A stretch of DNA of 64,000 nt, taken from the NCBI RefSeq assembly GCF_030362795.1, contig NZ_JAUCBM010000013.1, forward strand, positions 1 through 64,000, given 5' to 3'. Below, piece by piece: positions 26,522-34,952 of this stretch; position 1 is the stretch's first letter; each line of letters opens with the position of its first letter. The position numbers and the translations under genes are program-made. Under the pieces are notes generated by a model. That model ran no database searches and was not told where the DNA came from. It saw only the letters and a program-made list of their open reading frames with translations. The DNA comes from Pseudochrobactrum kiredjianiae (lineage in GTDB: Bacteria; Pseudomonadota; Alphaproteobacteria; Rhizobiales; Rhizobiaceae).

Positions 26522-26932
26522 ATGCCGGTTATGATTACAAGGATACTGGATGCGCAGTGGTTCGACGTTTTGGCACGCATTTTGCTGACACTGGTTTTCT
26601 GGACAAGCGGGCTGGGTAAATTATTCGATTTTACAGCCAGCGCAGGCATTATGGATGATTTCGGCCTGCAACCAGGTTGGGCCTATAATATCGCTACCCT
26701 GATCCTTCAGATCGGTGCATCGCTGATGATTATCTGTAACAAAGGTGTATGGCTCGCCACAGGTGCTTTGGCCGTCTTTACTATCCTGACGGTGCCGGTC
26801 GCGCATCCGTTCTGGGCGAAGCAGGGAGAAGAGGCATTCCGTGACGTGACCGTTGCGCTTGAGCATATATCCGTCATCGGCGGATTGGCTGTCTATGCTA
26901 TCTATTTTCGTCAAAGACAGCGCATGCTTTAG
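26522..26932 (+). CDS. DoxX-family membrane protein, MexG-like
   Basis: This 136-residue inner-membrane protein has four predicted helices (WFDVLARILLTLVFWTSGLGKLF; WAYNIATLILQIGASLMIIC; GVWLATGALAVFTILTVPVAH; ISVIGGLAVYAIYF). The pattern FWTSGLGKLFDF…FGLQPGW resembles MexG of Pseudomonas, the DoxX protein of the SoxR-regulated mexGHI-opmD operon; this is from memory of the family. Here it stands without efflux-pump genes. It is downstream of a SoxR-type promoter and a micro-ORF. A role in handling redox-active compounds or quinones is inferred. Confidence 0.85.
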   Translation: MPVMITRILDAQWFDVLARILLTLVFWTSGLGKLFDFTASAGIMDDFGLQPGWAYNIATLILQIGASLMIICNKGVWLATGALAVFTILTVPVAHPFWAKQGEEAFRDVTVALEHISVIGGLAVYAIYFRQRQRML

Positions 26933-27003
26933 GCTGACGACAGATCACTCTTCGGCCATAGCTTATTCCGGAGAGTGGCAATCTTACCTGCGAAGAAAGT
27001 CAG

Positions 27004-27219
27004 TTAAATGTAAGAGGCCAGAATATTAATGAAAAACAATGAGATACTGAAAATTGTGATCAATGCCACGATCCAGACCCCGAAGGCTTTGATTTCAGCA
27101 TATTGAGCGCCGGACTGGCTTTCCAGATATTTCCTCTCAGCATAAGCCGCAATTACAACTGAAAGTGGAAGACCGATCACCAAGAGCGACACAATAAGCG
27201 TTGTCATTTTAAAAATCAT
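27004..27219 (-). CDS. Small two-helix membrane protein, unknown function
   Basis: This 71-residue protein has two hydrophobic segments (MTTLIVSLLVIGLPLSVVIAAYA and AFGVWIVALITIFSISLFFINILA) joined by a charged loop with ERKYLESQSGAQY. The ATG at 27219 has GGGAG six bases upstream, which supports translation. I recognise no family. It converges with the DoxX gene and has no clear operon partner. Confidence 0.6.
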   Translation of the reverse strand: MIFKMTTLIVSLLVIGLPLSVVIAAYAERKYLESQSGAQYAEIKAFGVWIVALITIFSISLFFINILASYI

Positions 27220-27480
27220 GGTGCGCTCCCTTTTGCTAAAACCAGTTTCACTGGGTGTTCTTTAAAGTCTATAGAGCATTAAAAGAATTGCAATCTTATT
27301 GCTTTTATTCACGTTTAAGTGTTTTTTCTTGAATTTTGTCGCAATCAAGACATTTGAATTACTTAAATTACTGATATTTAAATTGAATATTTAATTCAAC
27401 TATAGTCTGATTTGACGTAGTTTATATTGATATTACCGTCATTTTCTGCCATTGCGTCCGCGTTAGCGGGAGGGAACCGC

Positions 27481-27804
27481 ATGTTGGCATTTCCAATACT
27501 CTGTGATGCTATAAGGCAGAGAAGGCAAATTCGTTTTATTTATAAATCACTTCGCTGGATGGTGGAGCCGTATTTGCTCGGCTATTCACCTGATGGTAAT
27601 ATGGTTTTAAACTGCTGGGTTGTATCGCATCGTCATGAAACCGGCTGGCAGCAATTTCATGTGCCGCTGATTTCTAATGTTGTTTTATTGCAAAAGCGCT
27701 TTTTGCGGGCGCGGTCGGATTATAATCCTTACGATAAATCCATTGCACAGGTGGTCTGGCGCTTTGAGGGTTTCAACGCATCAATCGATGTCGGAGAAAT
27801 TTGA
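27481..27804 (+). CDS. Stand-alone WYL-domain-like protein
   Basis: This 107-residue protein looks like a single WYL domain: RQRRQIRFIYKSLRWMVEPYLLGYSPDG, then MVLNCWVVS and FHVPLISNVVLL. WYL domains usually bind ligands or nucleic acid in regulators with an HTH, and none is present here. The ATG at 27481 follows GGGAGGGAACCGC, a very strong ribosome-binding site; a longer reading from 27427 lacks one. The end QVVWRFEGFNAS is diverged. Role unknown, perhaps a partner or ligand-sensing subunit. Confidence 0.65.
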   Translation: MLAFPILCDAIRQRRQIRFIYKSLRWMVEPYLLGYSPDGNMVLNCWVVSHRHETGWQQFHVPLISNVVLLQKRFLRARSDYNPYDKSIAQVVWRFEGFNASIDVGEI

Positions 27805-27807
27805 CAC

Positions 27808-27841
27808 ATCATGCAGCAATCCTGTGTGATCGCTGCATGAT
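27808..27841. terminator. Bidirectional hairpin between WYL and GST genes
   Basis: ATCATGCAGC (27808-27817) pairs with GCTGCATGAT (27832-27841) in the 48-base space between convergent genes. No T run of note is present on either side. Confidence 0.55.
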
Positions 27842-27852
27842 GCAGGGCAAAA

Positions 27853-28545
27853 TCAAATAGCTCTGAGATCCTGAAGCCAAGGTCCCGCATTGCGGGCATC
27901 GGCTTCATGTGGCTCATCGCGCCATGTTTCGGCAAGGCTTGCCTGATACCAATCCTGCATAGCAGGCAGGTTACGCAGATGGTCGGCATATTTTGCTGCT
28001 TTATCGCCGAGTTTGATGCCATAAGACTGGAAACGGAAGACTACCGGTGCAAAAAAGGCATCGACAGCAGTGAATTTTTCACCGGCCAGAAACGGCCCGC
28101 CAAATTTATCCAGACCTTCAGTCCAAAGCTGCTCAATACGATTGATATCTTTGAGCAGAGCAGGCTCCATTTTCGTGCTAATATCAATGCGCAAACCGAT
28201 ATTATTGGTACAAATGCTACGCAATGTATGAAAGCCTGAATGCATTTCAGCTGTCGCACAGCGTGCCCATGCTTTGACTTTTTTGTCCTGCGGCCAAACC
28301 TGCGGATACTCATCCGCTACATATTCGGTTATGGCGAGAGAATCCCAGACTGAAATTACACTGCCATCACTTTGCTGATCGGACAGGCAAGGCACCTGAC
28401 CGGTTGGTGACGGATTTTTGTTCCAGTCAGCACTGCCGAACGGGATCAGCATTTCTTCAAAAGGGATTTTGAGCTGCGTCATCAAGAGCCATGGCCGGAG
28501 TGACCATGTGGAGTAGTTTTTATTGGCGATATATAGTGTGTACAT
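27853..28545 (-). CDS. Glutathione S-transferase family protein
   Basis: This 230-residue protein has an N-terminal thioredoxin-fold domain (YTLYIANKNYSTWSLRPWLLMTQ…GQVPCLSD…WDSLAITEYVAD, with the SLAI glutathione-binding motif) and an all-helical C-terminal domain. NYSTWSLRPWL places it with the YfcF/zeta-like branch seen in proteobacteria. It probably conjugates or isomerises with glutathione; the substrate is unknown. The ATG at 28545 (MYTLYIA) is preferred to 28572 because the family starts there and GGAC lies upstream. Confidence 0.88.
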   Translation of the reverse strand: MYTLYIANKNYSTWSLRPWLLMTQLKIPFEEMLIPFGSADWNKNPSPTGQVPCLSDQQSDGSVISVWDSLAITEYVADEYPQVWPQDKKVKAWARCATAEMHSGFHTLRSICTNNIGLRIDISTKMEPALLKDINRIEQLWTEGLDKFGGPFLAGEKFTAVDAFFAPVVFRFQSYGIKLGDKAAKYADHLRNLPAMQDWYQASLAETWRDEPHEADARNAGPWLQDLRAI

Positions 28546-28741
28546 CGAATATTTGTCCTGCTGCCGATGCAACAGTCATTCCATGAAATACGTGTCCGGT
28601 ATAGAAAAAACAGTGATCTGTAGCAAAAAATAATGCAAACCTGACAAAACCTTATAAAATCAGAGCAATGACAGGGAAACGTGAACCGGCAGAATGCTCT
28701 CGTGTATTCCCGTGCAGTTTCGAGAATGACGGATAAAATTT

Positions 28742-29188
28742 ATGCATATCAGACCTTTTGTTTCAAATGATCGCCACAGACTAACCGAGATTTGGCGCGC
28801 CGCCGTTGAGGCAACCCATGATTTCCTAACTGTGGCCGATATCGAGCATTATGAGCCGCTTGTACGGGATACATATCTGCCTGCCGTTGAAGTCTGGGTT
28901 GCAGAAGATGCACAAGGCGCACTGACCGGTTTTATCGGCCTGTCTGAAAACAAAGTGGAAATGCTGTTTGTTGATCCGGCCGTTAAAGGGCAGGGCATTG
29001 GACGTGCCTTGCTAGACCATGCACATAGCCTGAAAGGGCGTCTTGCCGTGGATGTGAACGAGCAGAACCCGTTAGCGGTGGGGTTCTATCTGAAATATGG
29101 TTTTGTCCAAACCGGCCGCTCAGAGACAGACAGTGAGGGCAAGCCCTTCCCTATTATTCACTTGGCGCAGCCTGAGACTTGCTGCTGA
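28742..29188 (+). CDS. GNAT-family N-acetyltransferase, YjaB-like
   Basis: This 148-residue enzyme has the motif A strand VEMLFVDPAVKGQGIGRALLDHA and motif B VNEQNPLAVGFYLKYGF. The start (IRPFVSNDRHRLTEIWRAAVEATHDFL) is typical of the YjaB group. Acceptor unknown. Its last 35 bases overlap the 3' end of the convergent cytochrome c gene, so the two transcripts are antisense at their ends. Confidence 0.85.
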   Translation: MHIRPFVSNDRHRLTEIWRAAVEATHDFLTVADIEHYEPLVRDTYLPAVEVWVAEDAQGALTGFIGLSENKVEMLFVDPAVKGQGIGRALLDHAHSLKGRLAVDVNEQNPLAVGFYLKYGFVQTGRSETDSEGKPFPIIHLAQPETCC

Positions 29189-29549
29189 GATAGGCCAGCA
29201 AATCATCAATCTGACTCTCCCATAGTCCCCAAAAACGCATACTGGTTCCCGGAACCATGGTTTTTGGGGATGTCAGAAACTCTTTGAGGGTTGCATCATT
29301 CCAGATCAGGCCATTTTCACCGGCCTGCCTCAAAGCATCTGAATAGACAAAGCCTTCTATCGAGCCAGCCTCGCGTCCCTGAATATCCATCAGGTGAGGC
29401 CCCATCCGGTTGGTTGGCTGGTTCAGGGTATGACAAAAATAGCATTTCTTATAAATTTTCTCGCCATTCTTCACATCGCCATCTGCCAGAACTGGAACAG
29501 GTGCCAGCAGAGCAAGAATAAGGATTGAAGTTTTTAAAGCGCGAAACAT
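29154..29549 (-). CDS. Class I cytochrome c, periplasmic
   Basis: This 131-residue protein has a signal peptide (ALKTSILILALLAPVPVLA, cut before DGDVKNG) and a single heme c site CYFCH (Cys36, Cys39, His40). The distal ligand is probably Met104 in VPGTSMRF. NRMGPHLMDIQGREAGSIEGFVYSDAL matches cytochrome c2/c550-type electron carriers. It should shuttle electrons in the periplasm. It overlaps the convergent GNAT gene by 35 bases at the 3' end. Confidence 0.9.
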   Translation of the reverse strand: MFRALKTSILILALLAPVPVLADGDVKNGEKIYKKCYFCHTLNQPTNRMGPHLMDIQGREAGSIEGFVYSDALRQAGENGLIWNDATLKEFLTSPKTMVPGTSMRFWGLWESQIDDLLAYLSSKSQAAPSE

Positions 29550-29614
29550 TGCAGGTACCAGTCAGTCATAAATCTGTTGGCTTGCTTTACGCACGATCAG
29601 CAATAGCTGCAATG

Positions 29615-29647
29615 CGGCACCGGTAAGGCTGCTGTGTACCGGTGCCG
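29615..29647 (-). terminator. Hairpin downstream of the efflux transporter gene
   Basis: A perfect 10-bp stem CGGCACCGGT/ACCGGTGCCG lies 8 bases past the minus-strand stop at 29655. The T run is weak. Confidence 0.55.
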
Positions 29648-29654
29648 TTTGGTG

Positions 29655-30872
29655 TTAGTTTTTCTGTCCCATTGTCAGTACCAGAGTTAGCAATGCAGAG
29701 ACTACACAATAGGCCACAAGAGGCAGCACTGTATCACCACCGAGAAGCAGAACTGCGACGGTTCCGCCAATGCTGACCACCAGACTTTCAATGCAATAAT
29801 AGATTGCTGTAGCCATTCCGGCATAATCGCCAAAGGCTTTGAGCGCGCCATTGGCCGTAACAGAGCAAGTCAATGCGATGCCTGCCGCTACGATCCACAT
29901 AATCAGAATGAATGCCACCACATTCAGCTCTGTGACCCATCCTGCAAAGAACAGCAAAATACCACCGCTCATAATCAGCAAGACACCGCGCCTTAAAGTG
30001 CCGCGTAGTCCCCACCATTTGGTGTAATTACCGGCAAAACGAGCGAAGATCACCATCACAATGGCGATGCTTGCAAAACACAGACTAAATGTGACGGTAG
30101 ACAGGCCAAGTCTATCGATCAGCAAGCGCGGTGCCGTTGAAAAATAAACAAAAAACGCGCCCATCGCCGTACTGAAGCCCATTGTATAAGTCCAGAACTG
30201 ACGATTGGAGAGGATTGTGCGCAGCTTCCCTTGCTGTTCTTCACGGGTTACAATCCGCGTTTCCGGCCAGCGCCATGCAGCATGGAGACCGGCAAGTGCC
30301 CCCAATGCTGCCAGCAGCCAAAAAATACTGCGCCAGCCGAACTGAATGTCCAGCAAGGCGCCGAGCAACGGTGCCAGTGCCGGTACAAATGCCAGCATTG
30401 AACCGAACAGACTGTAAATCACTGCACTTTCCGGTCGCTCCGCATAAACATCACGCACAGTCGCAAAAGTTGCCACCAGCATAGCCGCAGCCCCTGCCGC
30501 CTGAATGAGACGCAAGACAAGAAACAGATTGGCAGAGCTACTCATCGCCAGCCCCGCAGACGCAGCGGTAAACGCAAATGCACCACCGAGCAGAACCGGT
30601 CTGCGTCCGAATTTGTCTGACAGAGGGCCGAAGATCAGCTGACCTGTGCCGAGCAGTAACAAATAGAGGCTGAGTGTGAGCTGTATCATAGCGGGGTTGG
30701 TTTGCAGCGCTTGCGACATATGCGGCACAACAGGCAGGTAAATATCCATGCCCATAGACGCCAAAAGGTCAAACGGCACCATCAAAAACAGAGCAGCACT
30801 AAGTGTAAAGCGCCATTGCACCGGCAGACTTCCCTCTGCGGGTTGCATAGGCTTACTTTTGTAAGAAGACAT
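29655..30872 (-). CDS. MFS drug efflux transporter, CmlA/FloR-like
   Basis: This protein of about 405 residues is a 12-helix proton-driven exporter of the DHA1 Bcr/CflA group. The N-terminus PFDLLASMGMDIYLPVVPHM, the A motif GPLSDKFGRRPVLLGG and the stretch LVATFATVRDVYAERPESAVIYSLFGSMLAFVPALAPLLGALLD closely parallel the CmlA and FloR phenicol exporters, judged from memory. Whether it confers phenicol resistance is untested; many chromosomal homologues have other substrates. The ATG at 30872 is chosen because CmlA/FloR-like homology begins soon after. GGATTC upstream is the only candidate ribosome-binding site and lies beside a small palindrome at 30882-30895. Confidence 0.85.
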   Translation of the reverse strand: MSSYKSKPMQPAEGSLPVQWRFTLSAALFLMVPFDLLASMGMDIYLPVVPHMSQALQTNPAMIQLTLSLYLLLLGTGQLIFGPLSDKFGRRPVLLGGAFAFTAASAGLAMSSSANLFLVLRLIQAAGAAAMLVATFATVRDVYAERPESAVIYSLFGSMLAFVPALAPLLGALLDIQFGWRSIFWLLAALGALAGLHAAWRWPETRIVTREEQQGKLRTILSNRQFWTYTMGFSTAMGAFFVYFSTAPRLLIDRLGLSTVTFSLCFASIAIVMVIFARFAGNYTKWWGLRGTLRRGVLLIMSGGILLFFAGWVTELNVVAFILIMWIVAAGIALTCSVTANGALKAFGDYAGMATAIYYCIESLVVSIGGTVAVLLLGGDTVLPLVAYCVVSALLTLVLTMGQKN

Positions 30873-31379
30873 GAGTTGAATCCACATGAATGTGGCATGC
30901 ATAGAGAACATCATCCGCCACGGTGTTTAAAACAACCGGCAGAGCAGGGTTCTGAATGTTACGCCGTAAATTTTCTTCAGATGATAAAATTTACGGCTGA
31001 CGGGTTGCGGATTCGACTTTTCCCATAATGATTGCTGTTTAAAATTTTCTCTGCAAATTGTCAAAGCGGGGCAATTGCAGGTCAAACCTTCAGAAATGGA
31101 TTACGACCTGTCAGTATGCTGATAAACGCAATTGTGAGTGGCTTCTCAGCCATGCGGCACTATGATCGCAGGAAGAATGTCGGTCTTTGATTGACTGGAC
31201 GGTGTATTTTTGCCAAATCAGCGCAAATGATTTTCATAGAAGCGCAGGATGATCCCTGTATAATGCGTCTGTGTTTATTGCAGAATGTTGCGGTGCTATT
31301 GTAAGTCCTGTCAGGCAAATGCTGCGATGTGAGATTGAGATTATGACGTGCATCAGATGCACAGGAAAGGTTTAGGGCT
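30873..31379. other. Divergent intergenic region between the efflux gene and pcm
   Basis: These 507 bases hold the promoters of two divergent genes. A small palindrome CCACAT-GA-ATGTGG (30882-30895) sits next to the efflux gene start. I see no supported coding sequence or RNA gene in the rest. Confidence 0.4.
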
Positions 31380-32048
31380 ATGACAGCCGATTTCCGCGAG
31401 CTTCGTATTAATATGGTTGATACGCAGATCCGCACAACGGATGTGACGGATCTTGCTGTTCTGGATGCTTTTCTGGCAGTTCCGCGTGAAGAATTTGTGC
31501 CTGCGCATCGCCGTGAACTGGCCTATATTGATGAAGATCAGGTTCTGGCAGAAACAGCTGAAGGCGTACGTTATCTGATGGAACCTTCACCGGCTGCGCG
31601 TTTGGTGCAGCTTGCTTTGGTGAAGAAGCAGGATGTGGTTCTGGATGTCGGTTGTGGCACAGGCTATCTGACTGCCGTTCTCTCCCAATTGGCAAGCTCC
31701 GTGATCGCTCTTGAAAGCAATCCGGATTTTGTTGCTATTGCGACTGAAAAACTCCAGACACTCGGCTGTGATAATGTTGTTGTCGTTACCGGTGAACTGA
31801 CTGCCGGTTATGCCAAAGAAGCACCATTTGATGTTATCATCATTGAAGGTGCTGTGGATTTTGTTCCGGAAGCATTGCAGGCACAGCTTAAAGATGGCGG
31901 CCGTCTGGTTGCAATCGAAGGGCAGGGCAATATGGGCGTTGCGCATATTTATGTTAAAGAAGACGGTATTATTTCTCGCCGTGGCGTCTTTAATGCTGCC
32001 GTTAAATTGCTGCCGGGCTTCCGTCGCACAGCTGAATTTGTGTTCTGA
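31380..32048 (+). CDS. pcm: Protein-L-isoaspartate O-methyltransferase
   Basis: This 222-residue SAM-dependent enzyme methylates L-isoaspartyl residues to start repair of aged proteins. Motif I is VVLDVGCGTGYLTAVL near residue 80; the pre-motif EPSPAARLVQLALV matches the substrate loop region of the family, though the canonical TISQP is changed to MEPSP. Post I is VIALESNP and motif II FDVIIIEGAVD. The alphaproteobacterial branch of this family has such a divergent loop, so activity on isoaspartate is probable but not certain. It lies upstream of tolC. Confidence 0.85.
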   Translation: MTADFRELRINMVDTQIRTTDVTDLAVLDAFLAVPREEFVPAHRRELAYIDEDQVLAETAEGVRYLMEPSPAARLVQLALVKKQDVVLDVGCGTGYLTAVLSQLASSVIALESNPDFVAIATEKLQTLGCDNVVVVTGELTAGYAKEAPFDVIIIEGAVDFVPEALQAQLKDGGRLVAIEGQGNMGVAHIYVKEDGIISRRGVFNAAVKLLPGFRRTAEFVF

Positions 32049-32070
32049 TTAGTCTGCACCAGATTGACAA

Positions 32071-32106
32071 AAAAAGCCTGCCCGAGAATTATCAGGCAGG
32101 CTTTTT
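32071..32106 (+). terminator. Rho-independent terminator after pcm
   Basis: AAAAAGCCTGCC (32071-32082) pairs with GGCAGGCTTTTT (32095-32106); the right arm ends in a T run. Confidence 0.9.
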
Positions 32107-32357
32107 GTTTATTACGGATATTTGAGCTTAAAATCTCCGGATAAACTGATATGTTTCAAAGGCTGAAAATACGATTTGCAACTTACGGAGCGCAAAATTG
32201 TGCAAAATAGAGCAGATCGCTAATTGTTGTTTTGGCAACAATAACAATTTGTTTATTAATGAGTTAGCCTGACGGGTGGAAAATCCGATTTTTACCCGTT
32301 ATTAGCAAATACCCGAATGAGTTTGGGAATTTTGATTCGAATTGTATGGGGTAAACC
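32107..32357 (+). other. Promoter region of tolC
   Basis: The 250 bases between the pcm terminator and tolC contain a stem ACGGGT…ACCCGT near 32272-32300 but no supported gene. It should hold the tolC promoter. Confidence 0.4.
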
Positions 32358-33722
32358 GTGGTCAATTTCAGCAAACAGGTTTTAGCTGTTGCACTCTTAG
32401 CGAGCACGGTACTCGCACCGGCACCTGTTATGGCGGAAACGCTGTTTGGTGCAATGCAAAAAGCGTATCATAATAATGCTGCACTGAATTCGTCCCGCGC
32501 GGGTCTTCGCGCCGTTGATGAAGATGTTGCAATTGCCAAATCCGGTTACCGTCCGACTTTGAACGGCACATATAAATATGGTCGCAGCCGCGATGGTACG
32601 AGAGATTTGTACTCAACTACAGGTGAAGTTGGCATTCAGCTTAACCAGACTTTGTTTGATGGTTTCCAAACAAAAAACAACGTGGCGGCGGCCGAAAGTA
32701 ACGTATTCGCCCAGCGTGAAAATCTTCGCAATAATGAACAGAACCGTCTGTTCGAAGCTGTGCAAGCCTATATGGATGTGTACCAGAATCGCCAGATCGC
32801 TTCTCTGCGCCAGAAAAATCTTGCCGCATTGAACGAACAGGTACGTGCTGCAAAAGCACGTCTTGATGTTGGTGAAGGTACACGTACAGATGTGGCACAG
32901 GCTGACGCACAACGGTCATCTGCTGTCGCTCAGCTCAATGCAGCTCTTGCTAACGTAAAGTCTGCCGAAGCGGTTTATCGTCAGGTTACCGGTTCATCGC
33001 CGGATAAGTTACAGACAGCAAAGCCTGCTGGTAAATCCCTGCCAAAAAGCATTGCTCAGGCCTATGCGATTGCTGAAGCCGCTCATCCGGGCATTAAGGC
33101 AACACAATATGCTATGGACGCTGCCGGCCATAACGTGAAAGCGAAAGAGGGCGCATTGCTGCCAACTGTGGGGCTCACAGCTTCCGCTTCGCATTCCACT
33201 GTTTATTCAGGTCTGCCGATGGCTGGTGACGGCAACTCTGCTTCGATCGGGGTTGGCGTAACTGTACCAATTTATTCCGGTGGTAAAAACTCCGCCACTG
33301 TGCGTAAATCCAAGGAACAGCTTGGTCAGGCACGCATCGAAATTGATGTGATTCAAGATCAGGTACGCGCAGCCGTTGCCTCTTCATGGTCGCAGCTTGA
33401 AGCATCAAAGGCTTCTCTTTCTGCATTCCGTGATGGTATTGCAGCGGCACGCCTAGCATTGGACGGCGTGGTTGAAGAACGCAATGTCGGCCAGCGTACA
33501 ACACTCGATGTGTTGAACGCGCAGAATGATCTGGTCGATATTCAGATTCAGCAGGTTCAGGCTGAACGTGATGTTGTTGTTGCAAGCTATGCGGTGCTTT
33601 CATCCGTCGGGCGTCTAACTGCCACTCAAATCGGCTTGCAGGTTGCAGAATATAAGCCTGAGCAGCATTATGAAGCTGTGAAAGATAAATGGATTGGTTT
33701 GCGTACGCCGGATGGCCGTTAA
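32358..33722 (+). CDS. tolC: TolC-family outer-membrane channel protein
   Basis: This 454-residue outer-membrane efflux protein has a signal peptide (VLAVALLASTVLAPAPVMA, cut before ETL) and two OEP repeats of about 190 residues each. The repeats are long helices with LFEAVQAYMDVYQNRQIASLRQKNLAALNEQV and WSQLEASKASLSAFRDGIAAARLALDGV. It trimerises into a periplasm-spanning tunnel for tripartite drug pumps and type I secretion; in Brucella the equivalent is BepC. The GTG start follows GGGGTAAACC. Its position between pcm and popZ-valS is conserved in Rhizobiales. A terminator follows. Confidence 0.92.
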   Translation: MVNFSKQVLAVALLASTVLAPAPVMAETLFGAMQKAYHNNAALNSSRAGLRAVDEDVAIAKSGYRPTLNGTYKYGRSRDGTRDLYSTTGEVGIQLNQTLFDGFQTKNNVAAAESNVFAQRENLRNNEQNRLFEAVQAYMDVYQNRQIASLRQKNLAALNEQVRAAKARLDVGEGTRTDVAQADAQRSSAVAQLNAALANVKSAEAVYRQVTGSSPDKLQTAKPAGKSLPKSIAQAYAIAEAAHPGIKATQYAMDAAGHNVKAKEGALLPTVGLTASASHSTVYSGLPMAGDGNSASIGVGVTVPIYSGGKNSATVRKSKEQLGQARIEIDVIQDQVRAAVASSWSQLEASKASLSAFRDGIAAARLALDGVVEERNVGQRTTLDVLNAQNDLVDIQIQQVQAERDVVVASYAVLSSVGRLTATQIGLQVAEYKPEQHYEAVKDKWIGLRTPDGR

Positions 33723-33742
33723 TCATTTGGTTTATAGTATTT

Positions 33743-33771
33743 AAAAAGCGGCGCTCAATGCGTCGCTTTTT
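33743..33771 (+). terminator. Rho-independent terminator after tolC
   Basis: AAAAAGCGGCG pairs with CGTCGCTTTTT (one G-T pair) across a 7-base loop, then more T residues. Confidence 0.85.
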
Positions 33772-34023
33772 TTGTTTTTTGCCATTAAGAGATGGCTGGT
33801 ATATTTCAGAAATGTCTAAAAGTTAAAAATCACTTAAGAAATCTGTGTTTTACGCCTGAACAGCGCCTGCGGGGATTCTCAAATCACCAATGCTTCTGTA
33901 GTTTAGGCATAAGATTCGTTGAATTTTGAAATTGAAGAATTTTTACGCATAGCCGGTGAGGCGAACAGCAATAGCTGAAAAGTTCTCCCGTAATTATGCG
34001 CCAGACAAAGGATGCTGCACGAT

Positions 34024-34782
34024 ATGGCACAGACTTCCAGCGCAACACGTGAACCATCCATGGAAGAAATTCTGGCTTCCATCCGCAGAATTATTGAAGA
34101 CAGTGATGTTTCCAAGCAGGTCACTGCGGAGCTGACAGCTACACCAAAAGCGCCTGAACCTGTGACAGAAGAACGTCGCGGTGAGGTCACCCAGTTTCCG
34201 CGCGCGCTGGCTGTTGAAACTATCCAGACTACAGCACAGGCTGCTGCGCCATCTTTCTCATTAGATGCAGTTTTACGCGGCAGTATCAGCGAGCAGCAAA
34301 TGCCGGAAGCAACGCGTGCTGAAATCCATGAACGCAATGTTGCGCATGTGCGGATTGCTACAGTCAACCCGCCGGTGCCACCGGTTGTGAATGCTGTTGC
34401 TGAGCAGCCGAACAGTGATGCCATAAAAATGTCCGAGGCACTTCTTATGCAGGTGGCTGAAAAGCGGGTTGTTCCGATGACCCAGCCAACCACAAAAGAA
34501 GAGGCAGCACCAGTGTCAGAAAACAGAACTGAAACTGTAGCGCACAAGTTCTCTGTCTCTTCAGAGGACAAGCCATTGATTTCGCAGGCCGCAGAGCAGC
34601 ATGTTGCGGCGTCATTTGGTAGCCTTAGTCAGGCTCTGCTTGAAGAGCAGAAGCGTCTGCTGAATGATAAAATGGAAGCGATGTTGCGCCCGATGTTACA
34701 GGAATGGCTGGATACCAATCTGCCGCCACTTGTTGAGCGCCTTGTCCGTGAAGAAATCGAACGGGTTGTTCGTCGCGGTTAA
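34024..34782 (+). CDS. popZ: Polar organizing protein PopZ-like (DUF2497)
   Basis: This protein of about 252 residues has the short N-terminal helix that binds client proteins (EPSMEEILASIRRIIEDSD), a long low-complexity acidic and proline-containing middle (about 45-180), and a C-terminal helical oligomerisation region (LLNDKMEAMLRPMLQEWLDTNLPPLVERLVREEIERVVRRG). This three-part design is that of PopZ, which forms polar condensates that tether chromosome origins and cell-cycle proteins in alphaproteobacteria. ATG 34024 is chosen over 34012 because AAAGGA lies 11 bases before it and abuts the other. valS is next. Confidence 0.9.
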   Translation: MAQTSSATREPSMEEILASIRRIIEDSDVSKQVTAELTATPKAPEPVTEERRGEVTQFPRALAVETIQTTAQAAAPSFSLDAVLRGSISEQQMPEATRAEIHERNVAHVRIATVNPPVPPVVNAVAEQPNSDAIKMSEALLMQVAEKRVVPMTQPTTKEEAAPVSENRTETVAHKFSVSSEDKPLISQAAEQHVAASFGSLSQALLEEQKRLLNDKMEAMLRPMLQEWLDTNLPPLVERLVREEIERVVRRG

Positions 34783-34815
34783 GACATGTGACTTTGCGGT
34801 CAATATAAAGAATTA

Positions 34816-34925
34816 TAGAGCATTTCACAGTCAAGTTGGATCAACTTAGACAGTCCGGGATAATGCGGCTTTCTAAAGAATTGAGACGCGAGCACTGCGA
34901 TCCGACATGAACGTAAACCGCTCTA
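34816..34925 (+). repeat. Palindromic intergenic repeat between popZ and its terminator
   Basis: The element starts TAGAGCATTTC and ends CCGCTCTA, with an inner palindrome AAGTTG-GAT-CAACTT at 34834-34848. It lies between the popZ stop and the terminator at 34924. Its ends resemble those of other repeats in the window (AGAGC… boundaries at 44206 and 19411). Confidence 0.6.
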
Positions 34926-34952
34926 GCCCCGCTGCCGCTGTAGACGGGGCTA
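34924..34952 (+). terminator. Rho-independent terminator after popZ
   Basis: TAGCCCCG (34924-34931) pairs with CGGGGCTA (34945-34952) and TTTTTAT follows. It overlaps the last base pairs of the repeat. Confidence 0.85.
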
